Assembly: GCF_000350225.1 (NCBI RefSeq)
Contig: NW_005179326.1
Span: forward strand, 281,957 to 345,956
Reading direction: 5' to 3'
Origin: Chondrus crispus
Lineage: Eukaryota; Rhodophyta; Florideophyceae; Gigartinales; Gigartinaceae
DNA: 64,000 nucleotides
Shown: piece by piece, positions 46,090-55,183 of the stretch
Layout of the letters: the number at the start of each line of letters is the position of its first letter
Numbering within the stretch: the first letter of the stretch is position 1
Program-made: the position numbers and the translations under genes
Notes under the pieces: generated by a model
What the model was told of the DNA's origin: nothing
The model's database searches: none
What the model saw: only the letters and a program-made list of their open reading frames with translations

Positions 46090-47373
46090 CTATCGCTTTC
46101 GCTGCTTGGATCCTACAGCCCTCCTTAGTTCATCGTAACTTTCAATTCCAAAAGTGGCCTTCATCTGCCGACGGTACTCAACGAGATACTTCTCTTTGAT
46201 TTTCATTCCGGTAAAACCTTCGCGGACAGCCGGCCTCACTTTTGACGCCGTTTCTGCTGTTCCAAACACCTTTGCGTCTAGGATGGACTTGAACCGATTG
46301 TCAGCACACATGTACTCCCGACTGCATCTTTTCACAACCGTATTCAAGCCGTTCTCCGTCAGTTTACGACCCATGAACGCGGCCACGCTCTCGGCCGCTG
46401 TGGCACAGTCTTTGACGATGTTTTCGTAAAATAGAATCAACACATTACGATGCTCCATCAAGTCAACCCAATCTTTTGTGTGTTTGAACCAGGGGCCCAT
46501 CGGACCCTTGTTCGGGTTATTTCTAGTGCTATGTACGGCGTTGGCCTCTGAAGACCCAAATGCTCCAGAGCTCAACAACGTGGATGGCAGCAACCCGAGC
46601 AGGTCTCTTTCCACGGTTTCATCAAAAACATCACGTTTCACAGACTCCTCACAAATCGAATGCCCATCTAAACGGTAATTTTCAAAGGTGAAGTCTAGCC
46701 AACTACCGGGAAATTTCAGAGGGTCGCGCAAAACCACGACATGTTTCTGTCGTCGGATGTCAAAATTGTTGGCCGTGGCATGTGTCTTGAAAACGCGCGG
46801 AGAAGACAGAACAGGGGGTACGCCCATCTGCGGCATAAAGTCCAACCACGGGGCCACCTCACAGATGTCAGCAAATTTGGTGCCAAATGGGTCTTGGGGC
46901 GGTGCCCCGCCAGTCGCCACCAGCACTTGATAGCACAGCTGTTGCGTTAGAGTCGTACCAGCTTTCGGAAACGTCGCAACAATAACATCCGTGGGGCTTG
47001 GATCGTACAAATCTAGGCCAGTAGCCTTTGGGAACTTTTTCCGGTTCTGAGCCAACCAGGCAAACAGTTGTTTCGCATCTCTCAAACCCCGTACCTTTCG
47101 ATTCATTTCATCCAACATGTTTTGGTTTCCGTCCGGAATGGATCTCTGGAAAGGGATCGAGATTGTTTGCATCTTGCTTGCAAAAAAGTTTGGTTGCGTT
47201 AGTTGATGAGGGACAATGTGAAGATGCGGCATTGGAGGCGAAGAACTCATGCCGACCAGGAACGGTGGCTTTGTTCTAAATGTTCTAACCGGCTTTCGTT
47301 CTACATCTATGTCAGCAGCTAGTATGATAATTTTTATGGAATGATTCCGATGCTCTGTTTCGAAAGCCTGCAA
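46090..47373 (-). CDS. sulfotransferase (Sulfotransfer_1 family, 427 aa)
   Basis: Transfers sulfate from PAPS to an acceptor hydroxyl or amine. The 5'-phosphosulfate loop is TFPKAGTTLTQQL (134-146). FKTHAT (195-200) carries the usual catalytic histidine (H198). VVVLRDPLKFPGSWLDF (212-228) is the 3'-phosphate site with R216 and S224. REGFTG near the C-terminus corresponds to the family's RxGxxG. The order and spacing are those of cytosolic-type sulfotransferases. The first 70 residues are unlike the family. The real start may be one of the internal ATGs (residue 42, 68 or 86), and no clear signal peptide or anchor is seen. Algae use such enzymes on polysaccharides and small molecules; the substrate here is unknown. 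It is intronless, and a TATA run lies about 95 bp upstream. Confidence 0.85.
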   Translation of the reverse strand: MQAFETEHRNHSIKIIILAADIDVERKPVRTFRTKPPFLVGMSSSPPMPHLHIVPHQLTQPNFFASKMQTISIPFQRSIPDGNQNMLDEMNRKVRGLRDAKQLFAWLAQNRKKFPKATGLDLYDPSPTDVIVATFPKAGTTLTQQLCYQVLVATGGAPPQDPFGTKFADICEVAPWLDFMPQMGVPPVLSSPRVFKTHATANNFDIRRQKHVVVLRDPLKFPGSWLDFTFENYRLDGHSICEESVKRDVFDETVERDLLGLLPSTLLSSGAFGSSEANAVHSTRNNPNKGPMGPWFKHTKDWVDLMEHRNVLILFYENIVKDCATAAESVAAFMGRKLTENGLNTVVKRCSREYMCADNRFKSILDAKVFGTAETASKVRPAVREGFTGMKIKEKYLVEYRRQMKATFGIESYDELRRAVGSKQRKR

Positions 47374-47379
47374 AGATGC

Positions 47380-47741
47380 TTTGCTTCAATCGCAAGAGCT
47401 GTGCACACGAGTTATTGTGGCCCACAAAGTTCGTGGTGCCGCGCGCTTGCCAGCAGGTGCAGTTTGGATATATATATATAAGATATTGCTTGTAGAGCGT
47501 CTAGAAGAGTAACGTCAGCATATTTTAACAATGCAGGCTGATCGCAACTGTATAAAGCTTGGAAGCAGAGAGGGACAAATTCAATGTCAAACGTTGAAAC
47601 AATTTGCATCAAATGAAAAAGTTGAAATCAGAACAAGTTGGGCGAACAAATTCCATTCTTTTTGCTTCAATCGCAAGAGCTGTGCACACGAGTTTATGTG
47701 GCCCACAGAGTTCGAGGTGCCACGTGCTTGCCAGCAGGTGC
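47380..47741. repeat. 81-bp direct repeat in the sulfotransferase upstream region
   Basis: 47380-47460 and 47661-47741 share about 90% identity (both begin tttgcttcaatcgcaagagc and end ccagcaggtgc), 281 bp apart in the same orientation. The first copy lies between the TATA run and the ATG, so the leader of the gene is duplicated upstream. Confidence 0.65.
47469..47480 (-). promoter_or_regulatory. TATA-like run upstream of the sulfotransferase
   Basis: Twelve bases of alternating TA about 95 bp upstream of the first ATG (47373). It may instead be a simple repeat. Confidence 0.4.
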
Positions 47742-47911
47742 TAGAGCCAGTTTGTGACCATAGTAAAAATCAACTGATTGCGACGCGAAAACGATTTTTT
47801 TATGAATAAAAGTGCGAAGTTGTCCAAAAAGGGGATTACCCCTCTTGTAAGGATACGCTCCGTGGAACACCATAATATGGTCAACAGCAAAGGTCAATCA
47901 GCGATACTGTA
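47742..47911. other. spacer between direct repeat and Tc1 element
   Basis: No gene. Holds tgtccaaaaaggggattacc at about 47820, an imperfect foldback related to a block near 38000. The last two bases (TA, 47910-47911) are the target duplication of the Tc1 element. Confidence 0.4.
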
Positions 47912-48110
47912 CAGTGCCGAAAAAAAGAATAGGGACAGCATCAATACTCACATTGCTGGCATACAGTATTGTAAAGGCCAAATTTGAGGTGCGTCTAGGA
48001 CTGTAAAAGCAACGAGGAGACCGAATCTGGGGTCGGATTTAAAGATCGAGAGCTCATTCACATGATATTTATAGAAACCTTATTTATGGGTGTTCGAAAG
48101 TATAAGGTAC
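47912..48110. repeat. left 199-bp TIR of the Tc1 element
   Basis: Inverted copy of 49273-49471 with one difference, at the position reading gaatagg here and gtatagg there. Confidence 0.9.
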
Positions 48111-48139
48111 AGCGCATGTCTTTCACTACTTCATCGCTC

Positions 48140-49138
48140 CTAGTACTTCGTCGGACCTCCCTTTGCCATTACACACTCAAAGCACCGCTTTTGCATGGAA
48201 CGGACAAGCTTTTCCAGGCATTCTTCTGAAACTTCGTCCCACGCTTCCATTATAACTTCTAAAAGCTCATCCACGTCCTTAAATTGACGTTGGTGTGCAT
48301 AAACCGTTCGGGCTAGGATGCCCCATAAATTCTCGATAGGATTCAGGTCAGGTGACTTGGCAGGCCACTCTAAGAGAGGAATTTCCTCCTCGTCAAACCA
48401 CTGAAAAGTACGTCTAGCGCGGTGTATAGATGCACCATCTTGCATAAACACCCAACTTGGACCCATTTCTTGATCCACAAACGGCAAAAGATAGGACTCT
48501 AATGTATCTATATACTTAATAGCATCCTGCTTTCCATTTAAAACGGAGAGCTCGCACTTCTTAGTACCAGAAAAAGCGCCCCAAACCATTACAGAATCCC
48601 CACCCTGCTGCCGTTTTGAGAACATCCAATTGTCGGTCCGTAAATCGTGCCAATAGTACCCGAACCCATCCGGCCCGTCCAAGTTGAATTTCTTCTCGTC
48701 CGACCACACCACATTCATCCAATCCGACACCGTCCAAGTGACCTTTTCGCTACACCACTGCTCTCGTGCAATTTTATGTCTCGGGAGCATCATCGGAGCG
48801 GGGACTATTTTGCTGTACTGAATCGTTGGCGTGGCGCGTAGGATACCTCGCACAGTAGATGGAGTTACAGGAAGACTAAGGGTCTTAACCAACTCTGAAG
48901 AACACAAATGCCCTTTGTGCGCTTCGCGCAAGAGAGCACGTCGAGCCGTGGAGGTGAGTTTGGAGGGCCTACCGGGCCTTTTCTTCTTCCCATACAGGCC
49001 CGGGTTCCTTAAAAACGTGGCCACGACGTTATGGGAGTGCGAGAGATGCCCTGCAATTCGCCTAATTGTCCAATTGTTGAGACGAAGAGCCTGTATCTGC
49101 CCTTGTTCATGCTGGCTCAGATGCGTACCGCGAGGCAT
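48140..49138 (-). CDS. Tc1/mariner-type transposase (DD34E, 332 aa)
   Basis: Cuts and pastes the surrounding element. N-terminal paired-like helix-turn-helix modules (HLSQHEQGQIQALRLNNWTI onward), a GRPR-like basic linker KKRPGRPSKLT (52-62), then the DDE core. D147 lies in VVWSDEKKF, D234 in FMQDGA and E269 in SPDLNPIENLWG, with 34 residues between the last two, the Tc1 signature. The length (332 aa) is normal for the family and the frame is uninterrupted. The ATG at 49138 opens with MPRGTHLS, a typical start. It probably acts in the nucleus. No introns. Confidence 0.95.
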   Translation of the reverse strand: MPRGTHLSQHEQGQIQALRLNNWTIRRIAGHLSHSHNVVATFLRNPGLYGKKKRPGRPSKLTSTARRALLREAHKGHLCSSELVKTLSLPVTPSTVRGILRATPTIQYSKIVPAPMMLPRHKIAREQWCSEKVTWTVSDWMNVVWSDEKKFNLDGPDGFGYYWHDLRTDNWMFSKRQQGGDSVMVWGAFSGTKKCELSVLNGKQDAIKYIDTLESYLLPFVDQEMGPSWVFMQDGASIHRARRTFQWFDEEEIPLLEWPAKSPDLNPIENLWGILARTVYAHQRQFKDVDELLEVIMEAWDEVSEECLEKLVRSMQKRCFECVMAKGGPTKY

Positions 49139-49272
49139 TTTTTGCTGTGTCGAAGTGAGCTACCGCATGTTTTGCGCTTTCGCCTTCCTTTTGTATGCGT
49201 CTAGTCTCTTTTACCAGTCTTTTCGCGGGAGATACTGCATTGTGTAGAGCGGGGTTTTAAAGAAACTGCTGT

Positions 49273-49471
49273 GTACCTTATACTTTCGAACACCCATAAA
49301 TAAGGTTTCTATAAATATCATGTGAATGAGCTCTCGATCTTTAAATCCGACCCCAGATTCGGTCTCCTCGTTGCTTTTACAGTCCTAGACGCACCTCAAA
49401 TTTGGCCTTTACAATACTGTATGCCAGCAATGTGAGTATTGATGCTGTCCCTATACTTTTTTTCGGCACTG
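49273..49471. repeat. right 199-bp TIR of the Tc1 element
   Basis: Inverted copy of 47912-48110. The outer base is followed by TA. Confidence 0.9.
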
Positions 49472-49688
49472 TACTACTGTACAACTTTTCTCACGGCTGA
49501 TGCCAGCCGATTTTGTCAACAAAATTATGGCACAATATCAACCAGGGGACAGACAACCTGCGATATCAGCACAGTGCGACAGTGCCGGCGCGACACGCCC
49601 TATGTCGCCAAACGCAACGCACAAGCTCCTGCATGTGTGATGATATTGTAGTGATATTGAGGATCATGCCCAGTTCTCGCAATCTTCT

Positions 49689-49828
49689 GATAAACTACTG
49701 TTATGGACGGTGCCCGAGGGCAACCTTTGATAACACCGCTGATATCGAAAGGTGCCCTAGGGCACCTGTGATAACACTAATGTTATCGAAGGTTGCCCTC
49801 TAGGGCACCTGCGATAACAGTAGTTTTT
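49689..49828. repeat. foldback (MITE-like) element
   Basis: About 140 bp that folds on itself. The outer arms aaactactgttat / ataacagtagttt enclose alternating ggtgccc...gggcacc and gataac/gttatc motifs repeated in both directions. No coding capacity. Confidence 0.55.
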
Positions 49829-50420
49829 TTGCAATACAGTGAATCCTCGCTAACTGCATATGAAAAGTGGAGGGTTTTCGTATGCAGTTGGCGAACATAT
49901 GCTTTCAGTGACAATTAAGGATCACTTTCTTCATGCAGTTACAGTATGCGGTATGCAGTTCAATATCATATACAGGCTGGAATCGCTGCTCCGCAGCCGG
50001 TAGCTGACGAACGCATGCAGTAATCGAGCATATGCAGAAACCCTGGGTGTTTCACAGAAAAACTTTGCTTTCTGATGCCATTTGAAAAAATGGTCAAGAC
50101 TACATCACAATTTGTGCAACTCCCTGGTTTGCCCTATGCTGCCCAGTTCGCCATAAATGCCGCATGAACAGAAAAGGGCGACATAGTGCAAACTGAATGG
50201 CCAGCACCCTCAACGGTTGGCCCTTGCCACATGATCGCCACATGAATATGATTGTTTTGACAGTAATATCCGAGCCCCATGGAACATGACGGCGCCCCAG
50301 GCTGCCCCAATTGGCCCCACTGTCGACACTAGCTGGTCCCACGAGAGGACCGCATGGACCCTTCAACCCCACAGATGGCAGGTTAATTTGCCCTCCGGCA
50401 GATCAATGTAGACTCAGCCA
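49829..50420. other. possible pogo/Tigger-like end plus non-coding DNA
   Basis: At 49836 a TA is followed by cagtgaatcctcgctaactg, the style of a pogo/Tigger terminal repeat. It is followed by six or seven scattered tatgcagt / actgcata motifs to about 50035. No matching opposite end was found. 50040-50420 holds nothing recognised. Confidence 0.3.
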
Positions 50421-50901
50421 TGGTCATTTTACCTCGCCCAGTGGCTGTTACTGAATTTCGCCACAAGAACAACACACACGAAGACAAGCTAAGACACGCT
50501 AAGACACTCTACAACACGCTTACATCTTTCTATGCACTCCGTCCGTCTCGACCGTACCATAGCGATCACAGCCCTCTCCACTCCGTTCTCCTGTGTCCAC
50601 CTTCCGCCCTCACTCTCCAAGAACCTCGTCAAAGACACCAAAGCGATCCTTCTCTGGCGTTTTTCATTTCCGACAAGACAATCCTCCCGATAGTATACTT
50701 GCCATATCCTTTTCCCATCTTGTCATGAAGCCTCGCAGCCTCGCTCTCCTCCGCTTCAGCCCACCGGAGCAACGCAAACCCGCACGGCTCTTTGCGTGCA
50801 AGCATGTACAAGACATGCAGCTGCGCACCATCCAAGCCATGAAGCATGTCCTCCCAGCCCTCATCCGCCGGCATTTGGAGATGTAGCTTGAAAAACTGAT
50901 A
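50421..50901. other. no gene supported; one small ORF noted
   Basis: Two overlapping plus-strand frames are open. The better stretch, from ATG 50725 to 50886, would encode a basic 53-aa peptide (MKPRSLALLRFSPPEQRKPA onward). It matches no family known to me and could be chance. Confidence 0.2.
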
Positions 50902-51344
50902 TTAGTGAGCTTTCGCCCCATTCTGCTCGATAAATGCGATGCGATTGAACGGGGCGAGCTCCTCGGGGCGCGGCATCTGCGGCACGATCGGCTCCCTCGC
51001 CGTCTTCAGTGACGGATAAACGGCAGCTTGTCCTCGACACATCGCCGTACGTCAGCCATCGGCATGTTCGTTTGGCTCTGCAGCTGCGCAGAGTACTTGA
51101 GTTGCGCCGACTGAATGTGCGAAAGCGCCGGTGACAACATGGGCTCGCTTAACTGCTTTTGTTGCGTGTACTGCTCGCGAGCGGCAACAAGGTCCTCGGT
51201 GGGAAGACCGGCATGCTCCCCGGAGAGGCTGCCCAGGCTGTCCTGTCTCGCTCGACTGCGACAGTGCTCATGCGCATGCTGGCAGTCGAAGGGTGGTGCC
51301 TTCTTGGGTTGCCTCTCAGGCTTGGTCTCGGGCGTGGGCTGCAA
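50902..51344 (-). pseudogene. decayed or spliced gene fragment, unknown family
   Basis: Minus frame 51344-51006 looks like real protein (LSPALSHIQSAQLKYSAQLQ, then TNMPMADVRRCVEDKL) and ends in TGA. In another frame the sequence stays protein-like and ends PRPEELAPFNRIAFIEQNGA plus KAH at a TAA (50902-50904). Either a one- or two-base shift breaks one gene here, or a splice is missed. The upstream part (to about 51463) is Pro/Ser/Arg-rich. Function unknown. Confidence 0.3.
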
Positions 51345-52987
51345 GTTCCTCGGCTACTCCTGCAGCGGTCGCAAGGCGCCCCGCTTTCTCGGGGCGGAGC
51401 CGGCGTGGGCGACAGCGGCGTTCTCCTTGTCGGGGTCGGAGAGCCCTCACTGCTGTTTTCCACTTCGTCTGCTACCCTGACATCCCTCCGTTGTCAACAC
51501 CGGCAGTAGTAAATCTCCCATATCAGAGATATGACTCGGCAACTGGCCCCCGCACTCAACCAGCAACATACTTACGCACCTCTCCCCGCCACTGCCCATT
51601 TCGCTAGCTCCATGATTGATACCAAAACCTGGATTGTATCGAACCGCAATTTTCATCGGCTTTTAGAATACCCATTCCGTGCTATCGTTTGGCATTCTCA
51701 CGCCACAGTCCAACATAACAAGATATAGGTTAGTGATTTAGACTAAATTTGAAGCTTCTCCATGCCTGCTTATTACCACGTACGTATTTTGTAGACGACT
51801 AAAGTACACAGAAGTGTTTAGTTTCCATAGATCACTGCGGCATTGGCGAAATCGCACTAAACACGTCATCCACAACGAAGAACGGTCTGTTAGTAAGTTT
51901 TAGAGAAACCTTGTGGATGATAAAGCTAGCCGCGATGAACCAGAATCGATTACAGAAATACGTATTTCCTGTCACGATCTGGAGGCCGCGTCAAATTGTA
52001 GCGTTCTTCTCTGTGTGTATATCATATAACTACAGAATCAAAACGGATGAATGGATCAAGACGCGTTACGGCAATATGCATGAAGATGCCCTTGATCATG
52101 AAGTAGTAGAGTTAGTACAGGAATGACACACCTCATACATCCACACTTTCGACGTTTTTGCACCAATAAAGCTTGTTTGAGAAACGAACGTTACCTGGAG
52201 CCTGTAGCGTGAATGAAATCTTTTGCGCAGCATCTTGGATAAGCAGAGTCACAGTCACAGCCGTAAAGAAGATACGCAAGTAGCGCAGGAGTGAAAATTA
52301 TCTGACTGAAGCGAAGACATGGGGATGGAGCTGGAGGATGGGACTACTGAATGCTCTTCATTTCACAGGTTTGCAGTTTATGAATGCCCCAAATGCGATC
52401 TATTAGCTTGAAAATGTCGAAAAAAACCACAGCCATTGTTCCAGTTCATTACTCCAATGATTTGACAAGTCCACGACCATCAGATTCTCAAAATAAGGTT
52501 CCTGACACATACCCAAGTCATCCTACTCCCACCAATCCGCATGCATCCGGATGCCCGTTTATGTGTTGTCCTGGCTGAGAGGGGCGGAACGCGAGTCTCG
52601 GACAACAGTGACGTCATCGACGGAAGCAAGGCGGACGGGGCGGATTCGAGGTCAACTAGGACTGGAGACGGAGGTCGCAAGGGCAAGGAGGGAGTGGACG
52701 ATGTCGGCGACTGCGGGCAGACAGATCTGTTGCAAAGCCAGCTGCCACCCGGATGCTTGTTCTGTGGCCACTCCCGCTCAGCAGCGACGAAAAGGCGTGC
52801 TGTTACCGTGTCACCTACTAGGCATTAGACGCAGGTGATAGCATCACCTGCGTTGAATGCGATGTCGGCATCAGATTTTCTCGCGAATCGGAATTGCTGG
52901 GCTGGAGGTAAGCGTCGGGTTCTGTTTACTCAATTGCGATATCTATTGGTCTCCATGTAACAACGTATGATTCCTGCGATTCCTTAC
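51345..52987. other. intergenic, little recognised
   Basis: Short unconvincing ORFs only. A perfect hairpin lies at 52830-52852 (cgcaggtgat-agc-atcacctgcg). It may contain the lower end of the two-gene transposon-like unit that follows; no terminal repeat could be found. Confidence 0.35.
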
Positions 52988-54721
52988 CTACATTTTTGTT
53001 GTACCAAGCTTCTTTTGGAACTTGGATAGCCACAAAGAGTTAATGCGCTCCTTGCGGACAACCTGGAATTCCTTGGTGTCCCAAGTGCTTCCTGTCGAAG
53101 GGGACTCTATGGACAGACGATTGGCCAGTGCAGCACACATCAAGCCGTGCATCTCCTGCTTTTCTTCATACTCCATTTTAGACCCCGAAGCACCGGGAAC
53201 GAGTTGAAACAGAGCAGGGCGGGTGTTTCTCTTTGTGTATTCGCTGGTGAGTGTCGTACACGCAAATGCCAGCTGAGATAATGTGACTTTTGCTGGGACT
53301 GCCTTGATTCGAAATGCAGAAATGACGGTCTGGCAGAATCTGCGATCTCCAATCGAGCAGTCCGAGGTCGAGCGATACACGCCTGCATTAACCGCGGCTG
53401 AACTATGAAAGCAATCTGCAATGCTCTTTTCGCTTATACATAGCTTGAATTTGGCGATTATCTCCTTTCGCCGCGTGCCCAACGTGTTCTGTAAACACTT
53501 CTGAATTTCGCCAATGATGCTTTCGGGATTCTGTGCGAAAAAGGCATTGGCATGAGAAAGGTATACAGCAGAGATTGTTTTGGTTGCTCGTGCAAGCGTT
53601 GGGAGGAAAATGAAATCCATCATATCGGATGTGGAGGGCATGAATAGTTCGTTTGGAGTTTCTGGATCCCTCAGTTTCTCTGAGCACGTGCGACCCAACA
53701 GACTCCCTGCATTCAGACCCATTCCGGCTGGTCTGTTTTGAATGCTCCGCGCCCAGAGAACAGCCATTGGACATAGTCGCCCATCGTCGACTTGCTTGCA
53801 CATCCTGTTTCCCTCTCCGAATTTGCAAAGAAGGCTTCTTGCATCCCGAACTTTGCGCGTTATTTTATCGTGCATGCCTTTATGGGAATCCGTGATAACC
53901 TGTATACTGGCATTGTCTGCGAATATTCCCATTTCTATTTCTGTATTCGTCAGGACGCTGCGGCCATCGCCAGCAATAGTCGGTATCTCATTTCCTGGGA
54001 TTGCGAGAGAGCCTCTGGCTAGCGACTTGGAAAGAAGCCTAATCACGAGGTCAAGCTTGTCCTCAATTCGAACGCACCGGTCCATGACAGCACCGAGTTC
54101 GGAAGCAGTGGGGAGTGCAGCGCAATTTGGAGCAGGGTCAGTAGGGGGCGGAGTGTGCTCAGAAGATGAGAACATGCAGAGTTGCCCTGCTTTGGGAGTT
54201 TGGTTTTGAATGTGCGCAGTTTCTGCCCCGGAGCTAGGGTCATAAACGCGAGCAGGTGACCCGCTCGACCACAGCTGAGAACGATTATTTGGATTCCAAA
54301 CTCCCTGCGGGGATGTGCGTGCGCGAATATGTGTGGCTTGAGATGGTCCGTTGGATTGAACTGCCAATTGTGGTGCACAGTACGACGAAGTAAATCCTGG
54401 GTTCTCACTGCTGTTGATAGGAAGTTCCTGGGAAATGGAAGACCCGCCAACATGAGAGAAAGGCCCTGTCTGAGAGGGAAAACGCGAGTAGCCAGCCGTT
54501 GATAAAAGCAAGTTGAGGGTATTAGGGTCTTGGCTCTGGTTAACGTTCTGCGCAGCAGAAGCAGCATTTTGGAGTTCCTCATATATGACTTGGTGAGGCT
54601 GCCTTTGTGTGGCGTTAGAAATGATCTTCCCATTACGACGGGGCTTTCCCGTCCTGCCACCAATCGGGGGAAGCCCACGTTGACAGCGAGTATCAATTCC
54701 AGAAGTTGGAGAGGGATGCAT
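52988..54721 (-). CDS. unknown 577-aa protein, second gene of a Plavaka-like unit
   Basis: An intronless 577-codon frame, same strand as and 462 bp downstream of the transposase gene. Residues 1-205 are Ser/Gln/Pro-rich and probably disordered. Residues 210-245 (ELGAVMDRCVRIEDKLDLVI and on) have the heptad look of a short coiled coil. The C-terminal 330 residues look globular (TSDMMDFIFLPTLARATKTI, RRKEIIAKFKLCISEKSIAD). I recognise no family. CACTA-type elements commonly pair the transposase with a DNA-binding partner gene, so that role is a reasonable but unproven guess. The frame has no breaks. Confidence 0.6.
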   Translation of the reverse strand: MHPSPTSGIDTRCQRGLPPIGGRTGKPRRNGKIISNATQRQPHQVIYEELQNAASAAQNVNQSQDPNTLNLLLSTAGYSRFPSQTGPFSHVGGSSISQELPINSSENPGFTSSYCAPQLAVQSNGPSQATHIRARTSPQGVWNPNNRSQLWSSGSPARVYDPSSGAETAHIQNQTPKAGQLCMFSSSEHTPPPTDPAPNCAALPTASELGAVMDRCVRIEDKLDLVIRLLSKSLARGSLAIPGNEIPTIAGDGRSVLTNTEIEMGIFADNASIQVITDSHKGMHDKITRKVRDARSLLCKFGEGNRMCKQVDDGRLCPMAVLWARSIQNRPAGMGLNAGSLLGRTCSEKLRDPETPNELFMPSTSDMMDFIFLPTLARATKTISAVYLSHANAFFAQNPESIIGEIQKCLQNTLGTRRKEIIAKFKLCISEKSIADCFHSSAAVNAGVYRSTSDCSIGDRRFCQTVISAFRIKAVPAKVTLSQLAFACTTLTSEYTKRNTRPALFQLVPGASGSKMEYEEKQEMHGLMCAALANRLSIESPSTGSTWDTKEFQVVRKERINSLWLSKFQKKLGTTKM

Positions 54722-55183
54722 GTTTACGCGACGGGCCGGCGGTGACTAGACAGGGACAGGCTGAAAAAGGGACTTTGGTAACGCGAGGATGATGAATTTT
54801 CATCTTGAAGAGGGAGTACTTTTACTCCTGATTAACGGCGGACCGCAAACTTTGCGTTTCGGTTAATTGATGAAAAGAAAGAGAGAGGTTCGTCGGGAAT
54901 CCACAGATGAACCCAAATACGTCGTCTCGCGCGCGAGATGACGACGACGACGATTCAGAAATCATGTTGGCGAACTCCACAGCATGTATGGATTATAGAA
55001 GAATCGCTCATCACCGGGAGATGGGTCGAAATCAGGACCATCAGATGTGGAGCGCGGTTCTCGAAGGCGACGGACACAAGAGTAATCCTGGCCTTTGTCC
55101 CGTAAAATAGCAATCCTCTTCAACCGGTTTGCCTCTTCTTTTTTGAACCGTTTACCATCCCTCTCCACAGTCATAGCCGTTAA

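Larger units (their letters stand above)
47912..49471 (-). mobile_element. complete Tc1/mariner element
   Basis: A 1560-bp element bounded by 199-bp terminal inverted repeats (47912-48110 and 49273-49471) that start CAGTGCCGAAAAAAAG. I find a single mismatch between them when read base by base. A TA dinucleotide flanks each end (47910-47911, 49472-49473), the expected target duplication. One full-length transposase gene fills the inside. Near-perfect repeats and an open gene imply a recent insertion, possibly still capable of movement. Confidence 0.92.

Noticed and set aside
52541-52838. Two overlapping 95-codon plus frames
   Set aside because: They overlap in different frames, have no family resemblance, and end in a foldback; chance ORFs are likely.
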